DNA from: Mytilus galloprovincialis
Lineage: Eukaryota; Mollusca; Bivalvia; Mytilida; Mytilidae
Reading direction: 5' to 3'
NCBI RefSeq assembly: GCF_965363235.1
Contig: NC_134847.1
Location: 48,732,805-48,796,804, forward strand
Length of the DNA: 64,000 nt
Both the position numbers and the translations under genes were made by a program. Positions 35,281-46,760 of the stretch are shown piece after piece. Position 1 is the stretch's first letter. Every line of letters begins with the position of its first letter. The notes under the pieces are model-generated. The model worked only from the letters and a program-made list of their open reading frames with translations, did not search any database and was not told the DNA's origin.

Positions 35281-36385
35281 TTTCACCTATCTGTCAATGT
35301 TTGTCGTTTAATTCACAATTAATGAAAAAGGACCATAGTTTGTGCAAAAGGTGGATTCTGGTGGATACAAAATAAAGTGCTTGAGCTACATTATGATTAA
35401 AGATTGGTCCTAATAGTAATGGACCAAAATGATTTCTGATAGGAGTTATTGGCTTTATATGACAATTACAAATGTACCTTTTAACTGTTTTCCAGTTACA
35501 GCTATTTAATTTTGTTTTATTTTGTAAAATAAAATATAGAGATACATTATTTTACGCTAAAATAAACAGCATCACAAAATCTACTAAAAGGTTAATAGCC
35601 AGAATATTTTGTTAATTTATTAGATGAGTTGCACTGAAATTATGTTTTTACCCTTTTTAATGTTTGAAAAAAAATATAGAAAAATATATGAAAAAGACCA
35701 GAAATAAAAAAAAACAAGTGAATCTGTGATTGCTCACTAATGTTTATACTTACCCAAGCTTAAGGAATAGTGTAAACAGCTACAGGAAGTTGTTAATTGG
35801 TGAATATGAAAACGTATCATATGTACCTTACCTAGAATTACTAGGGTATTTGAAATTATGTTCAATAGGGTTAAAATCAATATATATGTAAGAATCTGAA
35901 GCGCAATGGTACTCGTGACTGAAATTGTCTCGTTTTCATATTCACCAGATAACAACCCCCCTCCCCCCCCCCCCACCCCAACCCTTTCACCCTTTTTAAC
36001 TTATATTAGTTTTGGAACAAAATAATTGGCCAATAAGGATATATACAAATCGATGTCAATGAAACAAAAATAATGCAAAGGATAGAATGCTTACACCTTC
36101 ATCACCAGGTTCAAACAACAAATCATCGCATGTTAGCCCAAAAGAAAATATAAGTTTAAACATTACAAATGGACCATCACACTTCAGCGTAAATACCAAC
36201 ACACTTCAGCGTTACTATCAATAATTAGTGTCACAATGTTACCATCACACTTCAACCTGGATCATCGCACTTCAGTAGTCAGCACTTTTTTTTGTGCTGA
36301 CATGAATTATCATTGATATGGTTATATTTATAAGTTGACTGTTCACAAAAATTAAAATTTTTGAAATACTAAGGCTTTTCTACCT
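35281..36385. other. No gene; C-tract and short CACTTCAGCG repeats
   Basis: A C-rich tract at 35,957-35,984. At 36,170-36,280 the word CACACTTCAGCGT and variants recur four times. Confidence 0.45.
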
Positions 36386-36389
36386 CAGG

Positions 36390-36572
36390 CATAGATTACC
36401 TTAGCTGGATTTGGCAAAACTTTTTGGAATTTTGGTCCTCGGTGCTCTTCGGCTTCGTGCTTTGTTTGGCCTTTTAAACTTTTTTGGATTCGAGCGTCAC
36501 TGATGAGTCTTTAGTAGACGAGGCGCGCGTCTGGCGTATATACAAAGTTTGGTCCTGGGTATCTATGATGTG
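36390..36572 (+). repeat. SINE-like bivalve repeat (GCGCGTCTGGCGTA family), copy 1
   Basis: AAACTTTTTGGAATTTTGGT, GATTCGAGCGTCACTGATGA, GACGAGGCGCGCGTCTGGCG. From memory very common in bivalves. A second copy at 38,166-38,350 sits inside the LINE. A tail fragment (TACCTTTGATAACTATTA) is at 49,680. Confidence 0.75.
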
Positions 36573-36742
36573 TTTATTCAGTGAGACCATTGTAGTCACG
36601 AGTACCATTGGGATTCAGGTTCTTAGATATATATTGACTTTGTAACATAAATTGTATTTTTTCTTTTGATGTTTTAATGAAATAATTTGTTTAAAAAGTG
36701 TGTTGAGGGAAAACCATGGTATATTATCTGCAATTTGATGTT

Positions 36743-37330
36743 AAGGTGGTATTGGTGTCTTTCGACATCTTCGATTGTAAAAAAAAGAACCTTAAGTCCA
36801 GCTTTTCTATCAAGTTAGCAAAATTTAATTCAGGATTGCAGATATTTAATGTGAATTTTTGTTTAAAAGAACCAATTTATAACAATTTAACTTATAAATA
36901 TTAATATTTTTACAAGTGTAGATTATTTTTGGATGTTTTTAAATTGGCATTTAAAGGGAAGTTAACTCTAAAGCAGTGCATTTTCTAAAGGAGTCTATAT
37001 GGAATTTTCCTATTTTGTATTTTAGCCGGAAAAAACGTACGGTGACCCTATCTTTTCTTTTGATATTCTAAAAGCATTGTCTAAAGGCTATCTTTTACTC
37101 ATTTATTTTACAATTCTATCATTTTGTTTAGGTTCTAATCACAAAATGGTGTTTTCCTGTATAATCAATACAAAATGTGTCATTTTGTCACAACCTATAG
37201 CTTGAGAAAATGCGCGGTGACCTATCATTTTTATTATATTTGTGACCATCTATCAATAGATACTACCCTTTGGCTAAGTATGAACAAATTCTATCATTTT
37301 TATTTTAGACCCCCATACCCCCTTAAACCA
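36743..37330 (+). repeat. Dispersed repeat (TAAGGTGGTATAGGTCTC family), copy 2, with attached block
   Basis: 36,743-37,025 matches 20,985-21,430. The following block has several TATCATTTT words and CGGTGACCTATC and ends CCCCCATACCCCCTTAA. Confidence 0.55.
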
Positions 37331-37534
37331 TACTTTGCTAATTAAATACGTAACTCAACAAGAATCTAATAGGAAGAAGGCGGAGCTTAGCATTGATACA
37401 ACATATTTATCTTCATGTTATTCCATGGTTGAAGCTCCGCCCCATTTTTTGAAAGATATCCGCAGGTGAAATATTCAATTGTTTTCATTTTATAACACAA
37501 AACACCATCTTCAACCATATTTTTATCATAAAAT

Positions 37535-37690
37535 TGAGAATGGAAATGGGGAACGTGTCAAAGAGACAACAACCCGACCATCAAGAAGACAACAGCAGAA
37601 GGTTACCAACAGATCGTCAATGCAGCGAGAAATTCCCCCACCCGGAGGCGTCCTTCAGCTGGCCCCTAAACAAATATTAATAGATATACA
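37535..37690 (-). repeat. SINE-like bivalve repeat (GACCTGTTGGTGACC family), copy 2
   Basis: Contains the inverse words GAATGGAAATGGGGAACGTG and GACAACAACCCGACC. It continues beyond the part present in the other copies (CCCCCACCCGGAGGCGTCC). Confidence 0.7.
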
Positions 37691-38165
37691 AAATCTACCG
37701 GTTTCATTGTAAAGGCATTGTGCAGACAATCTATGTCTGCTAATATATGGCTTTAACACATAGTTTACATGTTTTTTTTAGGTAAAATTGTAGAGTATCT
37801 GGATCGTGTATATACATGTATCTATAAAAATTACACTTTGATGACTCATTGAAAAAAGCATTCATTTCACTGACAAAACTACATTTCATTCTATTAACAA
37901 TTTCTAGCAAAAACAGATTAACATAAATAACATTTTGGTGTAACCATACATCTTGACAACCATAACGAAAAAATAAGTTTCTTATTTCACATGCCCAATT
38001 TTGTTTGTCACGAGGTTTTAATATTTCTTGGTAGCAAGATTGTAAAATACAGTTATCTGTTTTCAATAATTTACAGCAATATCTAAGCATTCTACAACAT
38101 ATCTCTATGTACAACGGATATCTACCAAACTCACTATATACCATATAATTAAAAGTAGTTGTTTT

Positions 38166-38350
38166 GACTTTCAATATACGTTTTACCTTAGCCGTTTTTG
38201 GCACAACTTTTTGGAATTTCAGACCATCAATGCTCTTCAACTTTGTACTTGTTTGGCTTTATAAATATTTTGATTTGAGCGTCATTGATGAGTCTTATGT
38301 AGACGAAACGCGCGTCTGGCGTACTAAATTATATTCCTGGTACCTTTGAT
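38166..38350 (+). repeat. SINE-like repeat (GCGCGTCTGGCGTA family) inside the LINE
   Basis: TTTTGGCACAACTTTTTGGA and GACGAAACGCGCGTCTGGCG. It separates the LINE thumb region from its C-terminal domain. Confidence 0.75.
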
Positions 38351-38478
38351 AACTATTAAAAACTTCGACTACGACTAAACAGCTAATTTTATATACTAGA
38401 TACATATGTGTCAAAAACAGATAACATAGTTTCATGGTTAAAACGGTCATCATATATTTTACTATATTAACTAAATAC

Positions 38479-39502
38479 TGATTTTCTACCCTGATTTGTT
38501 AACATTTTCTTTGTATGTACAAAGTTACCATTGTATTTTAAACAAGAAGACTAAGATATGTAAATTCATCACATAATTCAATAGCAACACCATAGAAGTA
38601 CCATGTTTCAGTAGCTTGAACGAGGACTCTATTTCTAAACACAACAATTTTGGTTTTAGACAAGTTTATATCCAAATCATACTCTCTAGAATATATGACT
38701 ACACTGTCTATCATCTTTTGTAAACCATCAATAGTTTCACTAAAAAGAACTGCATCATCTGCATACATTAATAAATTTAAATTGAGCATCTTTAACTCAT
38801 ATAACTGACAACCTTGACTAATAGGTTCATTTTCAATGTCATTAATATACAATGAATATAAAAAAGGAGATAATGATTCTCCTTGCATCAATCCAACATT
38901 ACTTTGGAAGAAATTTGAAAAATGTTTCCACTTATACCACATCTGATATATCTTAACCACAATTTGAAATGAGACACACTATCAAATGCTTTTGAATAGT
39001 CTATGACACAGCAATAAAAATCGTTTCCCACTACACAAAGACTTAGAAATTGGAGAATGGAGTGCAAAGATGGCATCAGTTGTTCTATAACCTGGTTTAA
39101 ATTCAAACTGTGTATCGGTTATTTATATTGTGTTTTTCGCTCCATTTGGTAAACCTGGTGTTAATAATTGATGTGAACAGTTTACCCACATGTGATACGA
39201 GAGAATATCCACGATAATTTCCAGGGTCGTCTACTGGTCCTTTTTTAAAAACTGGTATTATAATGTTGTTAACCCATATTTCTGGAAAATCGCTAGCACT
39301 CAATATACGGTTCAACAGTTTACATAATACTGGTTTGATCACGTTTCTGCTCGTTAATATATATTCGTTCATAATATTGTCATACCCAGTGGATTTATCA
39401 CGTTTTAGATATTTAATAGAAGTGTCAAGTTCCAAGTCTGCAAAAGGAGAGTCTTATTCTTCATATACGGCATCTGTGATAGAATCACGGTGCTGATCTT
39501 GT
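38479..39502 (-). repeat. 1,024-bp direct repeat, LINE copy
   Basis: Spans the LINE reverse transcriptase from DSITDAVYEE through YADD to NQGRKS. It matches 41,411-42,434 (offset 2,932) with only a few substitutions. Similarity stops abruptly at both ends. Confidence 0.9.
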
Positions 39503-40151
39503 GGTGACATCTTTTGAAATCAGGTTTTTAAAATTTTTTTTTCAAATACCTCTACAGTAAGCGTATGGGTAACAGTTTTTTGCGCTTTTTAAATTTCCTG
39601 TAAAATTGTTTAGGGTTATTGTACGTAATATAGATAACATATCCCCTTTTGGTTTTTATATTGTCTTTTCAGTTGAGGTTCCAATCGTTTGTATCTTTGT
39701 TCAAACGTAGTCTATTTTCAATCGACCGGTATCTATTAAACTTCATCATAGTTCATAGATAGTGCTCATGGATAGTCTTTGTATAAACTTTTACATTCGT
39801 CTGAAAACAATGGTTTATCATCTTTTTTGTCACGTGTTTAACTACTTGTAGGGCATTTTGTATTTTACCTCTGACTGTGTATTGCTCAAATATATCTTTC
39901 AAAAGTTTATTCAATTCATCAATATCGCTAATTTCGTCTATACTTGTGAGTAAGTGTTCAAATTGCTGAGCGTTCAACAATAAACTGTCTCTGATTTGAT
40001 CTTCGCACCCCTCGTTCCATTAAAAAATATCACAAACATGGTTAATACAATTACACTGGTTTTTAGTTACAACATTATCAGTAAAATTAAAATCAACTTC
40101 TAGTGGTGCATGACAAGAGAAATGATTAAACGATCCAACAGAAAAACTATT

Positions 40152-40325
40152 ACACCCAATTTACAATAACCTTGACAAATATCACTACTAGCCTTGTTAA
40201 TAGACTGTTCGACTATCTTCTCTACTACTTGATTGTCTATTATTGTCATTTGTGTCCCAATGAGTTCTTTACAAAACTATTTAGTAACGCTTCGAATACC
40301 AGATAATTAGTTGGCTTGGTCGTCA
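40152..40325 (+). repeat. Left inverted repeat of the Tc1/IS630-type element
   Basis: Includes GACTATCTTCTCTACTACTT and AATACCAGATAATTAGTTGG. It matches 46,288-46,454 inverted with about ten differences. Confidence 0.8.
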
Positions 40326-40439
40326 TTGAGTTGATAAGTCATTGTTATATCATAAAAAGCCTACAGTTAAATTTCATTTGTCCAACTGGACAGGGCATGA
40401 TATTGGTATTCATCGTATGTCCGAATTATAAATAAACAA

Positions 40440-40590
40440 TCATTTTAATAAAATGAGGAAGATGTGGTATGATTGCTAACGAGATAACTCTTCACAAGAG
40501 ACAAAATGACACAGAAATTAATAACTATAGGTCACCATACGGCCCTCAACAATGAACAATTTCTATACCGCATAGTCAGCTATAATAAGT
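40440..40590 (+). repeat. SINE-like bivalve repeat (GCATAGTCAG family), copy 3
   Basis: GATGTGGTATGATTGCTAAC, CAACAATGAACAATTTCTAT, CCGCATAGTCAGCTATAATA. It lies just 3' of the transposase stop. Confidence 0.7.
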
Positions 40591-40594
40591 GTTT

Positions 40595-42678
40595 TTACAA
40601 ATAACCACATCCACGAAATATAGAAATAGACTTTGAAGCATAAACTTGTCCTAGACCGTCACATATAGCCATCTCAGTCAATTCACGTGCGTAAATCGTA
40701 TGTTTACGCAAATAGTCTTTCATTACTTTAAAGCATACTTCACACGTATTCAAGTCTGGGTGATATGGAGGTTGATATAATAAGTCTATGTGACGGTGTC
40801 CCAAAATAAATCTAAGTGTATTTTCGGCGAATCTACCGTGGTGGAAGCCACAATTGTCCATAACAACAGTGTCCCCGGGACGTAAGCAATAATTTCCAAA
40901 TCGATCTTATTCTTGTAAAGCATAACAAAAGTCAACGAGATGAAATCCATTTGAAGGGCCTTCTAAAACATTAAAATAATCCATTCCAAATGGCCCATGA
41001 AGGCGGTTTACCGTGTTGGTAGTATTGGAGGCATAGTTTTGTTCCTCTATAGCCTTTTCCCCTACTGTTGCATGTATATAAAGTCTATTTCCAGTTGTTT
41101 TTATGACAGATGATTCGTCAAAGAAATGTTAAGAATAAGGATTAATTGCAAAGATAGTATTTATATATTCGTCAAATCGTCGTTGGTTCTCAGCACTTAA
41201 CGCTTCCTTAGCACATACATTTAACTTTTTGTGTGACATTAGGCAGTCATTTCTCAAAATTTTTGAAATTGTAGAAAGACTTGGCAAACGATCATTTGTC
41301 GTTTCTCCACCAGACAATAACTTACTTTGAAGTTCTTTCCCATAAATCGATGGCTGGCGAAATTTATAGTATCTTATAGCCTGAACAATGTCTTCGGAAC
41401 TTTTAAGCCTTGATTTTCTACCCTGATTTGTTAACATTTTCTTTGTATGTACAAAGTTACCATTGTATTTTAAACAAGAAGACTAAGATATGTAAATTCA
41501 TCACATAATTCAATAGCAACACCATAGAAGTACCATGTTTCAGTAGCTTGAACGAGGACTCTATTTCTAAACACAACAATTTTGGTTTTAGACAAGTTTA
41601 TATCCAAATCATACTCTCTAGAATATATGACTACACTGTCTATCATCTTTTGTAAACCATCAATAGTTTCACTAAAAAGAACTGCATCATCTGCATACAT
41701 TAATAAATTTAAATTGAGCATCTTTAACTCATATAACTGACAACCTTGACTAATAGGTTCATTTTCAATGTCATTAATATACAATGAATATAAAAAAGGA
41801 GATAATGATTCTCCTTGCATCAATCCAACATTACTTTGGAAGAAATTTGAAAAATGTTTCCACTTTTACCACATCTGATATATCTTAACCACAATTTGAA
41901 ATGAGACACACTATCAAATGCTTTTGAATAGTCTATGACACAGCAATAAAAATCGTTTCCCACTACACAAAGACTTAGAAATTGGAGAATGGAGTGCAAA
42001 GATGGCATCAGTTGTTCTATAACCTGGTTTAAATTCAAACTGTGTATCGGTTATTTATATTGTGTTTTTCGCTCCATTTGGTAAACCTGGTGTTAATAAT
42101 TGATGTGAACAGTTTACCCACATGTGATACGAGAGAATATCCACGATAATTTCCAGGGTCGTCTACTGGTCCTTTTTTAAAAACTGGTATTATAATGTTG
42201 TTAACCCATATTTCTGGAAAATCGCTAGCACTCAATATACGGTTCAACAGTTTACATAATACTGGTTTGATCACTTTTCTGCTCGTTAATATATATTCGT
42301 TCATAATATTGTCATACCCAGTGGATTTATCACGTTTTAGATATTTAATAGAAGTGTCAAGTTCCAAGTCTGCAAAAGGAGAGTCTTATTCTTCATATAC
42401 GGCATCTGTGATAGAATCACGGTGCTGATCTTGTTGCACCATGTTGATATTTTACGGGAGATACAGAACCATATAATTGATATTTATCAATGACATTGCA
42501 AACCGTATTGTGGGAAACGGCATAGTGTTTTTAAAAAATGTATGGTTTCCTGAATATACATGTCTAGAATACTCTTTATTTTTACAACATTAGTAGCCTT
42601 TCCAACTTCATAGTATCTTCCAAATGAATTTTGGTTGATCATATTACATGTACTGTGATGGAATACATGTATGTACAA
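40595..42678 (-). pseudogene. Tc1/IS630-type transposase split by an LINE segment
   Basis: The N-terminal helix-turn-helix part lies at 42,678-42,435 (NSFGRYYEVGKATNVVKIK; then, in a shifted frame, AVSHNTVCNVIDKYQLYG and SVSPVKYQHGA). The rest lies at 41,410-40,595: RLKSSEDIVQAIRYYKF, RQPSIYGKELQSK, SLSTISKILRN, the first catalytic aspartate in FFDESSVIKT (about 41,128-41,099), the second in VVMDNCGFHHG (about 40,865), and the glutamate in HPDLNTCEVCF (about 40,760-40,730), ending RGCGYL before a stop at 40,595. The DDE triad and PPYHPDLN box fit the DDE_3 domain. A 1,024-bp piece of LINE sits between the halves. There is also a frame change near an A-run at about 42,530, a stop after AINPYS near 41,130, and another near 40,910. 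Not functional. Confidence 0.85.
41411..42434 (-). mobile_element. LINE reverse-transcriptase segment inside the transposase
   Basis: Near-identical to 38,479-39,502. It is internal LINE sequence only: it lacks a LINE 3' end, a poly-A tail and target duplications. It is therefore not an ordinary retrotransposed insertion. At its left edge the LINE residues NQGRKS run straight into the transposase residues RLKSSED in the same frame. Confidence 0.9.
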
Positions 42679-43231
42679 CTGTTCAGCTTTTTACTTTGAG
42701 GACCGTTATATTTGAAAACAGTTATTTTTCAACTTATAAGTACATTTTGTACAAGGTATATACATACATGTATTCATCATTACAAGTACAAGTACATGTA
42801 TATAATCTATAGATTTATTTTAAAAAGCACTCACATGCCATCCTTTCTACTATTAATGAACTATAATTTAATCTTATTCATTTCTATACTTCCAAAATGG
42901 ATGATATGACAGTGACTGAATTTCTTTCTCAAATTGGGTAGAAATTTGTACAATATTCGGATTATTTCGTTCAACAGGAATTTCTGAATGTCTCTTCGCT
43001 ACGCTGTAATCACATTCCGGATGACATTAATTCATTATTGGAACTGTATTTACATTAGGAGAATGAGACAAATTGAAAATGCCCTCATGGAATTAAAAAA
43101 ATGTCGCCGTAAATGAAAAAGAAATTGGAAAATTTGAACCTGAATCTTCGACACTTAACAAAATTCCCGGAAAGCTTGAAGACAGACTATCACTGAAAAA
43201 AATAGAACTGTCAAATAAAGAACACCAACTA
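42679..43231. other. Interior of Tc1/IS630-type element, unidentified
   Basis: Short open frames only. From about 43,060, runs such as ESLKTDYH and KKIELSNKEHQL on the + strand continue beyond the MITE as RQLEMPIEEPPPQGNWNY (43,613-43,670). They may belong to a second coding region that I cannot identify. Confidence 0.35.
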
Positions 43232-43614
43232 AGACCCCGTTTACACTGACAAAAAAGATCGATCTTTACTAAGATCGATCTTAAGATCGATCTTTGGTCC
43301 AGTGTAAACGGGTTAGATCGATCTTCAATCGGACTTAAAAAGTCTGCCCCTAGAGGTGGTTTTAAAAAGATCGATCTTTTTGTTGGTGTAAACGCTTAGG
43401 TCGATTGCGATCGATCTTTTTTCGGGTGAATGTTATATTTAGATACAAAATAAAGGTCAGACCGGTTATTTTTATGTTGTAGTGTAAATGCACTGGATTA
43501 AATAAGATCGATCGCGATCGATCTTCCGTGAGCAATGTAAACGCAACCTGAGTTTTTTAAGATCGATTCAAATAAAGATATCGATTCAATTAATTTGTGG
43601 TGTAAACAGCGTCT
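43232..43614. mobile_element. 383-bp TA-flanked MITE rich in GATCGATC palindromes
   Basis: AGACCCCGTTTACACT at the left and GGTGTAAACAGCGTCT at the right are near-exact inverses, with TA on both sides (43,230-43,231 and 43,615-43,616). Inside, AAGATCGATCTT-type palindromes occur about ten times, and GTGTAAACG words in both orientations flank them. No coding capacity. TA duplication suggests a mariner-type relative. Confidence 0.8.
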
Positions 43615-43958
43615 TAGACAACTGGAAATGCCTATAGAAGAACCACCACCACAAGGAAATTGGAATTATAGGTAAATGTTTCTGGATTTACCTTCATCAG
43701 GAACGCTCAAAGCTAAACATTTGAAATCTGAAGATGTATAAGTACCGAAACCGTTGAAGAGCTATATGTCAAAAAACCTTAAATAGATAGCCAAATTCAC
43801 CCCCCCCCTTTTCCCGCCCCACCTGAATATAAAGTGGTCGTCCAAAGACAAACCGAGTCAAAATAAAACTGATTACTATAGATAAAAACTATAGATAATC
43901 ATACCGTTTCATACGACCTTCAACTTAACAAGTTATTCCGATACCGTGTAGACTAGTT

Positions 43959-46174
43959 CACGGCCGACACTCGGCTAACCGAGAGTTTGGTCGGTTAATC
44001 TATATTGAGTATGCGGCTATATGGGCGGTTGGTCTGTTAATCGGGTTGGTTATACGTCTGTTAAGAGTAAAATGCACAATTTAATGTTAAACTCTGTTAA
44101 ATATACAGATTTTTTGGCAAATTATAAGAACCAAATCAAAAAAAGAAAAGTGTCTGACAAAATGATATATATCATAGAACATTTTCCACCTGTAAACAAA
44201 TTTCATAGTCTGCGCAGTTTTCAGTAAAACTAAAAGGCGTCGCGCAAGTATGCAGTATTTATGCTTATACGCATAGCAATATTTTTAATAAAAGGCGAAA
44301 CAAACAATTTTAGATATGACCTTTTAAAGGACACAAAATAGTACTTTGGTTCTAAAAAAAAATTGGCAGTAGTAAATATTTCATAATTGTAAAATAACGT
44401 GAATAATAGCACGTTTTAGGGGAAAATATGGGAATGAATGTTAATGGGTTGGACAATTAAAATTGTGTCAGTTAAGAGTTATTTAGCCACGACAATAGTT
44501 TTGCTACCTTTATATTTTCCCATTGAAGTTAAGAATGAGATGTTCTAACTTGAGTAAAAAAAAATGACAATACGGTGCAACAGTATCCTTTTAGTAAAAG
44601 ATTTTTATTTTGATTTTCTTTGCATTTTATTGAAGGGTGTGTCACTTCAATATAGCGTGAATATGGCCACTGGAATATGCATGAATTTATGTGTCTGTTC
44701 AAAGTAGCACGTTCTAAAATCCGACTGAAAGTGTCTATGCACATGCTATTTGTCACTGGACGTTAAACCCTAATTCGTCAGTATCATCCAATTGATTCTT
44801 TTCTTCTATTACTTCATCATAAGTTTTTTTTACAAATCATTCTAAAGAAGTAAATGGAAAGGAGCGAATACAGCTATATTTGGTTATCTTAAATTTTAAT
44901 TCATTTTATTCCGTTTAGTTCCTTTCTACATAAGTACAGAGGAACTGTAGTTGTCCGCATGTAAACGTCTAGCATTTATCACCAATTTGAAAACATTGCA
45001 ATCCGTTACTGTTTCAACACCCAGGAATGTTTCATGTCTGTATTCTTAAACAATAATATTTTTTTCTCTCTTTTTTTAGCAATGCATCACTCTCTACTGT
45101 CCTTATATATTATTCTATAGTATGCGTCTCCATCCAGATTCTCGTGTATACCATGAGGGCCTAGATTTTAGGTGTTGTTTATTTCTGTATTCTTTAAATT
45201 TGTATGTCACTTTTCCCTAGATTTTATTTATTTTACTCATTATTCTTTCTCTATTCTTTATATTTTAGAATCTCAATATATTTTACTTACTGTTGTTTGG
45301 TTACATTACGACGTTTATCTCTGATTTATATACTAGTTACCAATGTAGATGACGAATGGGTGTCATTCATGACAATTAAACAGAATCCACATGATATATG
45401 CGACTATTCTTGGATGAAATTTATATTACTTTAATATTACACTTTTTGAAACCATTTTTATCAAAATTTCCATTGTCTAAATTGTTTATTGTTCATGTGT
45501 TGTTTCCGTTTATTTATGTTTCGTTGTTTATGTGTTGTTTCCGTATATTTTAGCCACTCGTCTTGAGCCTACCCATTTGATCCGATAACACCCCATATAG
45601 CAATAAAATTATACTTTTATTGTCATTCATAACTCTTAACAGACCAATTAACAGACCGGGTTTTATACATCCGACCCATTAATAGACCAGGTTTCTACAT
45701 AAAAATTGATTAATGTCACCAAAATACAGATTTTCGTGTAGATTTTTCACACAATGATATTAATATGGTTAACACACATAATGCCTGTCTTTTTTCGACG
45801 TTCAAAATATTGCATACAAGCAAATTCAACCAACGTGTCATTTTGTGTACATTTTGTGTGTGTAAAATGTGTATAAATTTATTGATGAGTAACCCGCCTT
45901 TTCATTTTATAGATCGTTTATCGAAGCTAGAAAAAAAAATAATTACACCACTGGATTCAGTACATTGAATTGTTTTGTCAGACGTAAATAATTTTTATGA
46001 TAAAAGTATATTTAAAAAGTTATACAATGAAACATACTGAACGTGCACTGATTTTCTCGATAACACCTGATTAACAGACTTTAGCCAACCCGATTAACAG
46101 ACCAACCGCCGATATAGCCCATACTCAATATAGATTAACCGACCAAACTCTCGGTTAGCCGAGTGCCGGCCGTG
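43959..46174. mobile_element. 2.2-kb element with 90-bp inverted ends, AGTT duplication
   Basis: CACGGCCGACACTCGGCTAA at the left and TTAGCCGAGTGCCGGCCGTG at the right pair, and the match continues to GGTCTGTTAATCGGGTTGG, about 90 bp with few mismatches. AGTT is duplicated outside (43,955-43,958 and 46,175-46,178). Several extra TTAACAGACC words occur within (44,030-44,060, 45,635-45,690, 46,065-46,105). A CAC terminus with a 4-bp duplication recalls Chapaev-type elements. No transposase recognised. Confidence 0.8.
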
Positions 46175-46287
46175 AGTTCAAACGAAAAGATCAACACGAA
46201 ACAAACATGCCTTTTGAGTTACGTGTTATTCATTAGCAAACTAGATTAGACAACAAAGAGTAATCAAGTAATTGAAAAACTTGAAAC

Positions 46288-46454
46288 ACCAAGCCAACTA
46301 ATTATCTGGTATTCGAAGCGTTATTAAACAGTTTTCTAAAGAACTCATTGGGACACAAATGACAATAATAGACAATCAAGTAGTAGAGAAGATAGTCGAG
46401 CAGTCTATTAACAAAGCTAGTAGTGAGATTTGTCAAGGTTATTGTAAATTGGGT
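46288..46454 (-). repeat. Right inverted repeat of the Tc1/IS630-type element
   Basis: CCAACTAATTATCTGGTATT onward; inverse of the left end. Confidence 0.8.
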
Positions 46455-46459
46455 GTAAT

Positions 46460-46760
46460 AACAGTGAACATAATATTCTGTGAAATTAACATATAGTCTA
46501 TTACACTACACCCATTCTTATTGTTGAATGTCATTTTCTTACTTTCTTTACCAAATCTTCCGTTACAAATACGTAGCCCAGAGTTTTACATAGCTGCAAG
46601 ATCCGTTGGTCAAAATTATTAGGTGGTTTGATATCTTCCGAGTGTCTGTCTAAAAATACATCATCATTTACATAATTAAGGAAAGAAATGTTGTCTTGTA
46701 ATTGTTTGTCTATAACATCACCTGTTATGTTGCCGGGTATTATTATAATATTTATCATTT
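46460..46760 (-). mobile_element. LINE endonuclease fragment (5' part of the split LINE)
   Basis: MINIIIIPGNITGDVID then RILQLCKTLGYVFVTEDL, followed in another frame by NKNGCSVIDYMLISQNI, the pattern of an apurinic-type endonuclease just before its SDHxP-like box. That box is found at 40.1 kb (FNHFSCHAPL), on the other side of the Tc1/IS630-type insertion. Confidence 0.7.

Larger units (their letters stand above)
37740..40148 (-). mobile_element. Non-LTR retrotransposon (LINE), 3' two thirds
   Basis: Minus-strand LINE in order: end of the endonuclease domain (FNHFSCHAPLEVDF, about 40,120-40,080); a linker (MLNAQQFEHLLTSIDEISD, 39,980-39,753); reverse transcriptase with DKSTGYDNIMNEYI, FPEIWVNNIIIPVFKKG, NYRGYSLVS, YSKAFDSVSH, QGESLSPFLYSLYINDIE and the catalytic box YADDAVLF (39,435-38,530); a thumb region ending NQGRKSVFS (about 38,500); then, past an inserted repeat at 38,166-38,350, the C-terminal region (EFGRYPLYIEICCRMLRY, WACEIRNLFFRYGCQDVW) ending at 37,740. 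The start of the endonuclease is at 46,460-46,760, displaced by a 6.3-kb insertion. Stops and frame changes break the reading frame several times, so it is inactive. Clade not assigned. Confidence 0.85.
40149..46459 (-). mobile_element. Tc1/IS630-type transposon inserted in the LINE
   Basis: Inverted ends of about 175 bp: CACCCAATTTACAATAACC at 40,152-40,325 against GGTTATTGTAAATTGGGTG at 46,288-46,454. Outside them the LINE endonuclease frame resumes on either side (SVIDYMLISQNIMFTV to the right, SFSVGSFNHFSCHAPL to the left), and TA lies at both junctions, as expected for this superfamily. The element carries a Tc1/IS630-type transposase gene (40,595-42,678). It has itself been hit by an LINE segment (41,411-42,434), a TA-flanked MITE (43,232-43,614) and a 2.2-kb element (43,959-46,174). 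Without these it would be about 2.7 kb. Terminal repeats this long are unusual for Tc1 but occur in some families. Confidence 0.75.

Noticed and set aside
38479-42434. Long terminal repeats of a retroelement (1-kb direct repeats flanking a transposase)
   Set aside because: The repeats are internal LINE reverse-transcriptase sequence and the sequence between them is a LINE remainder plus a DDE transposase; no LTR features are present.
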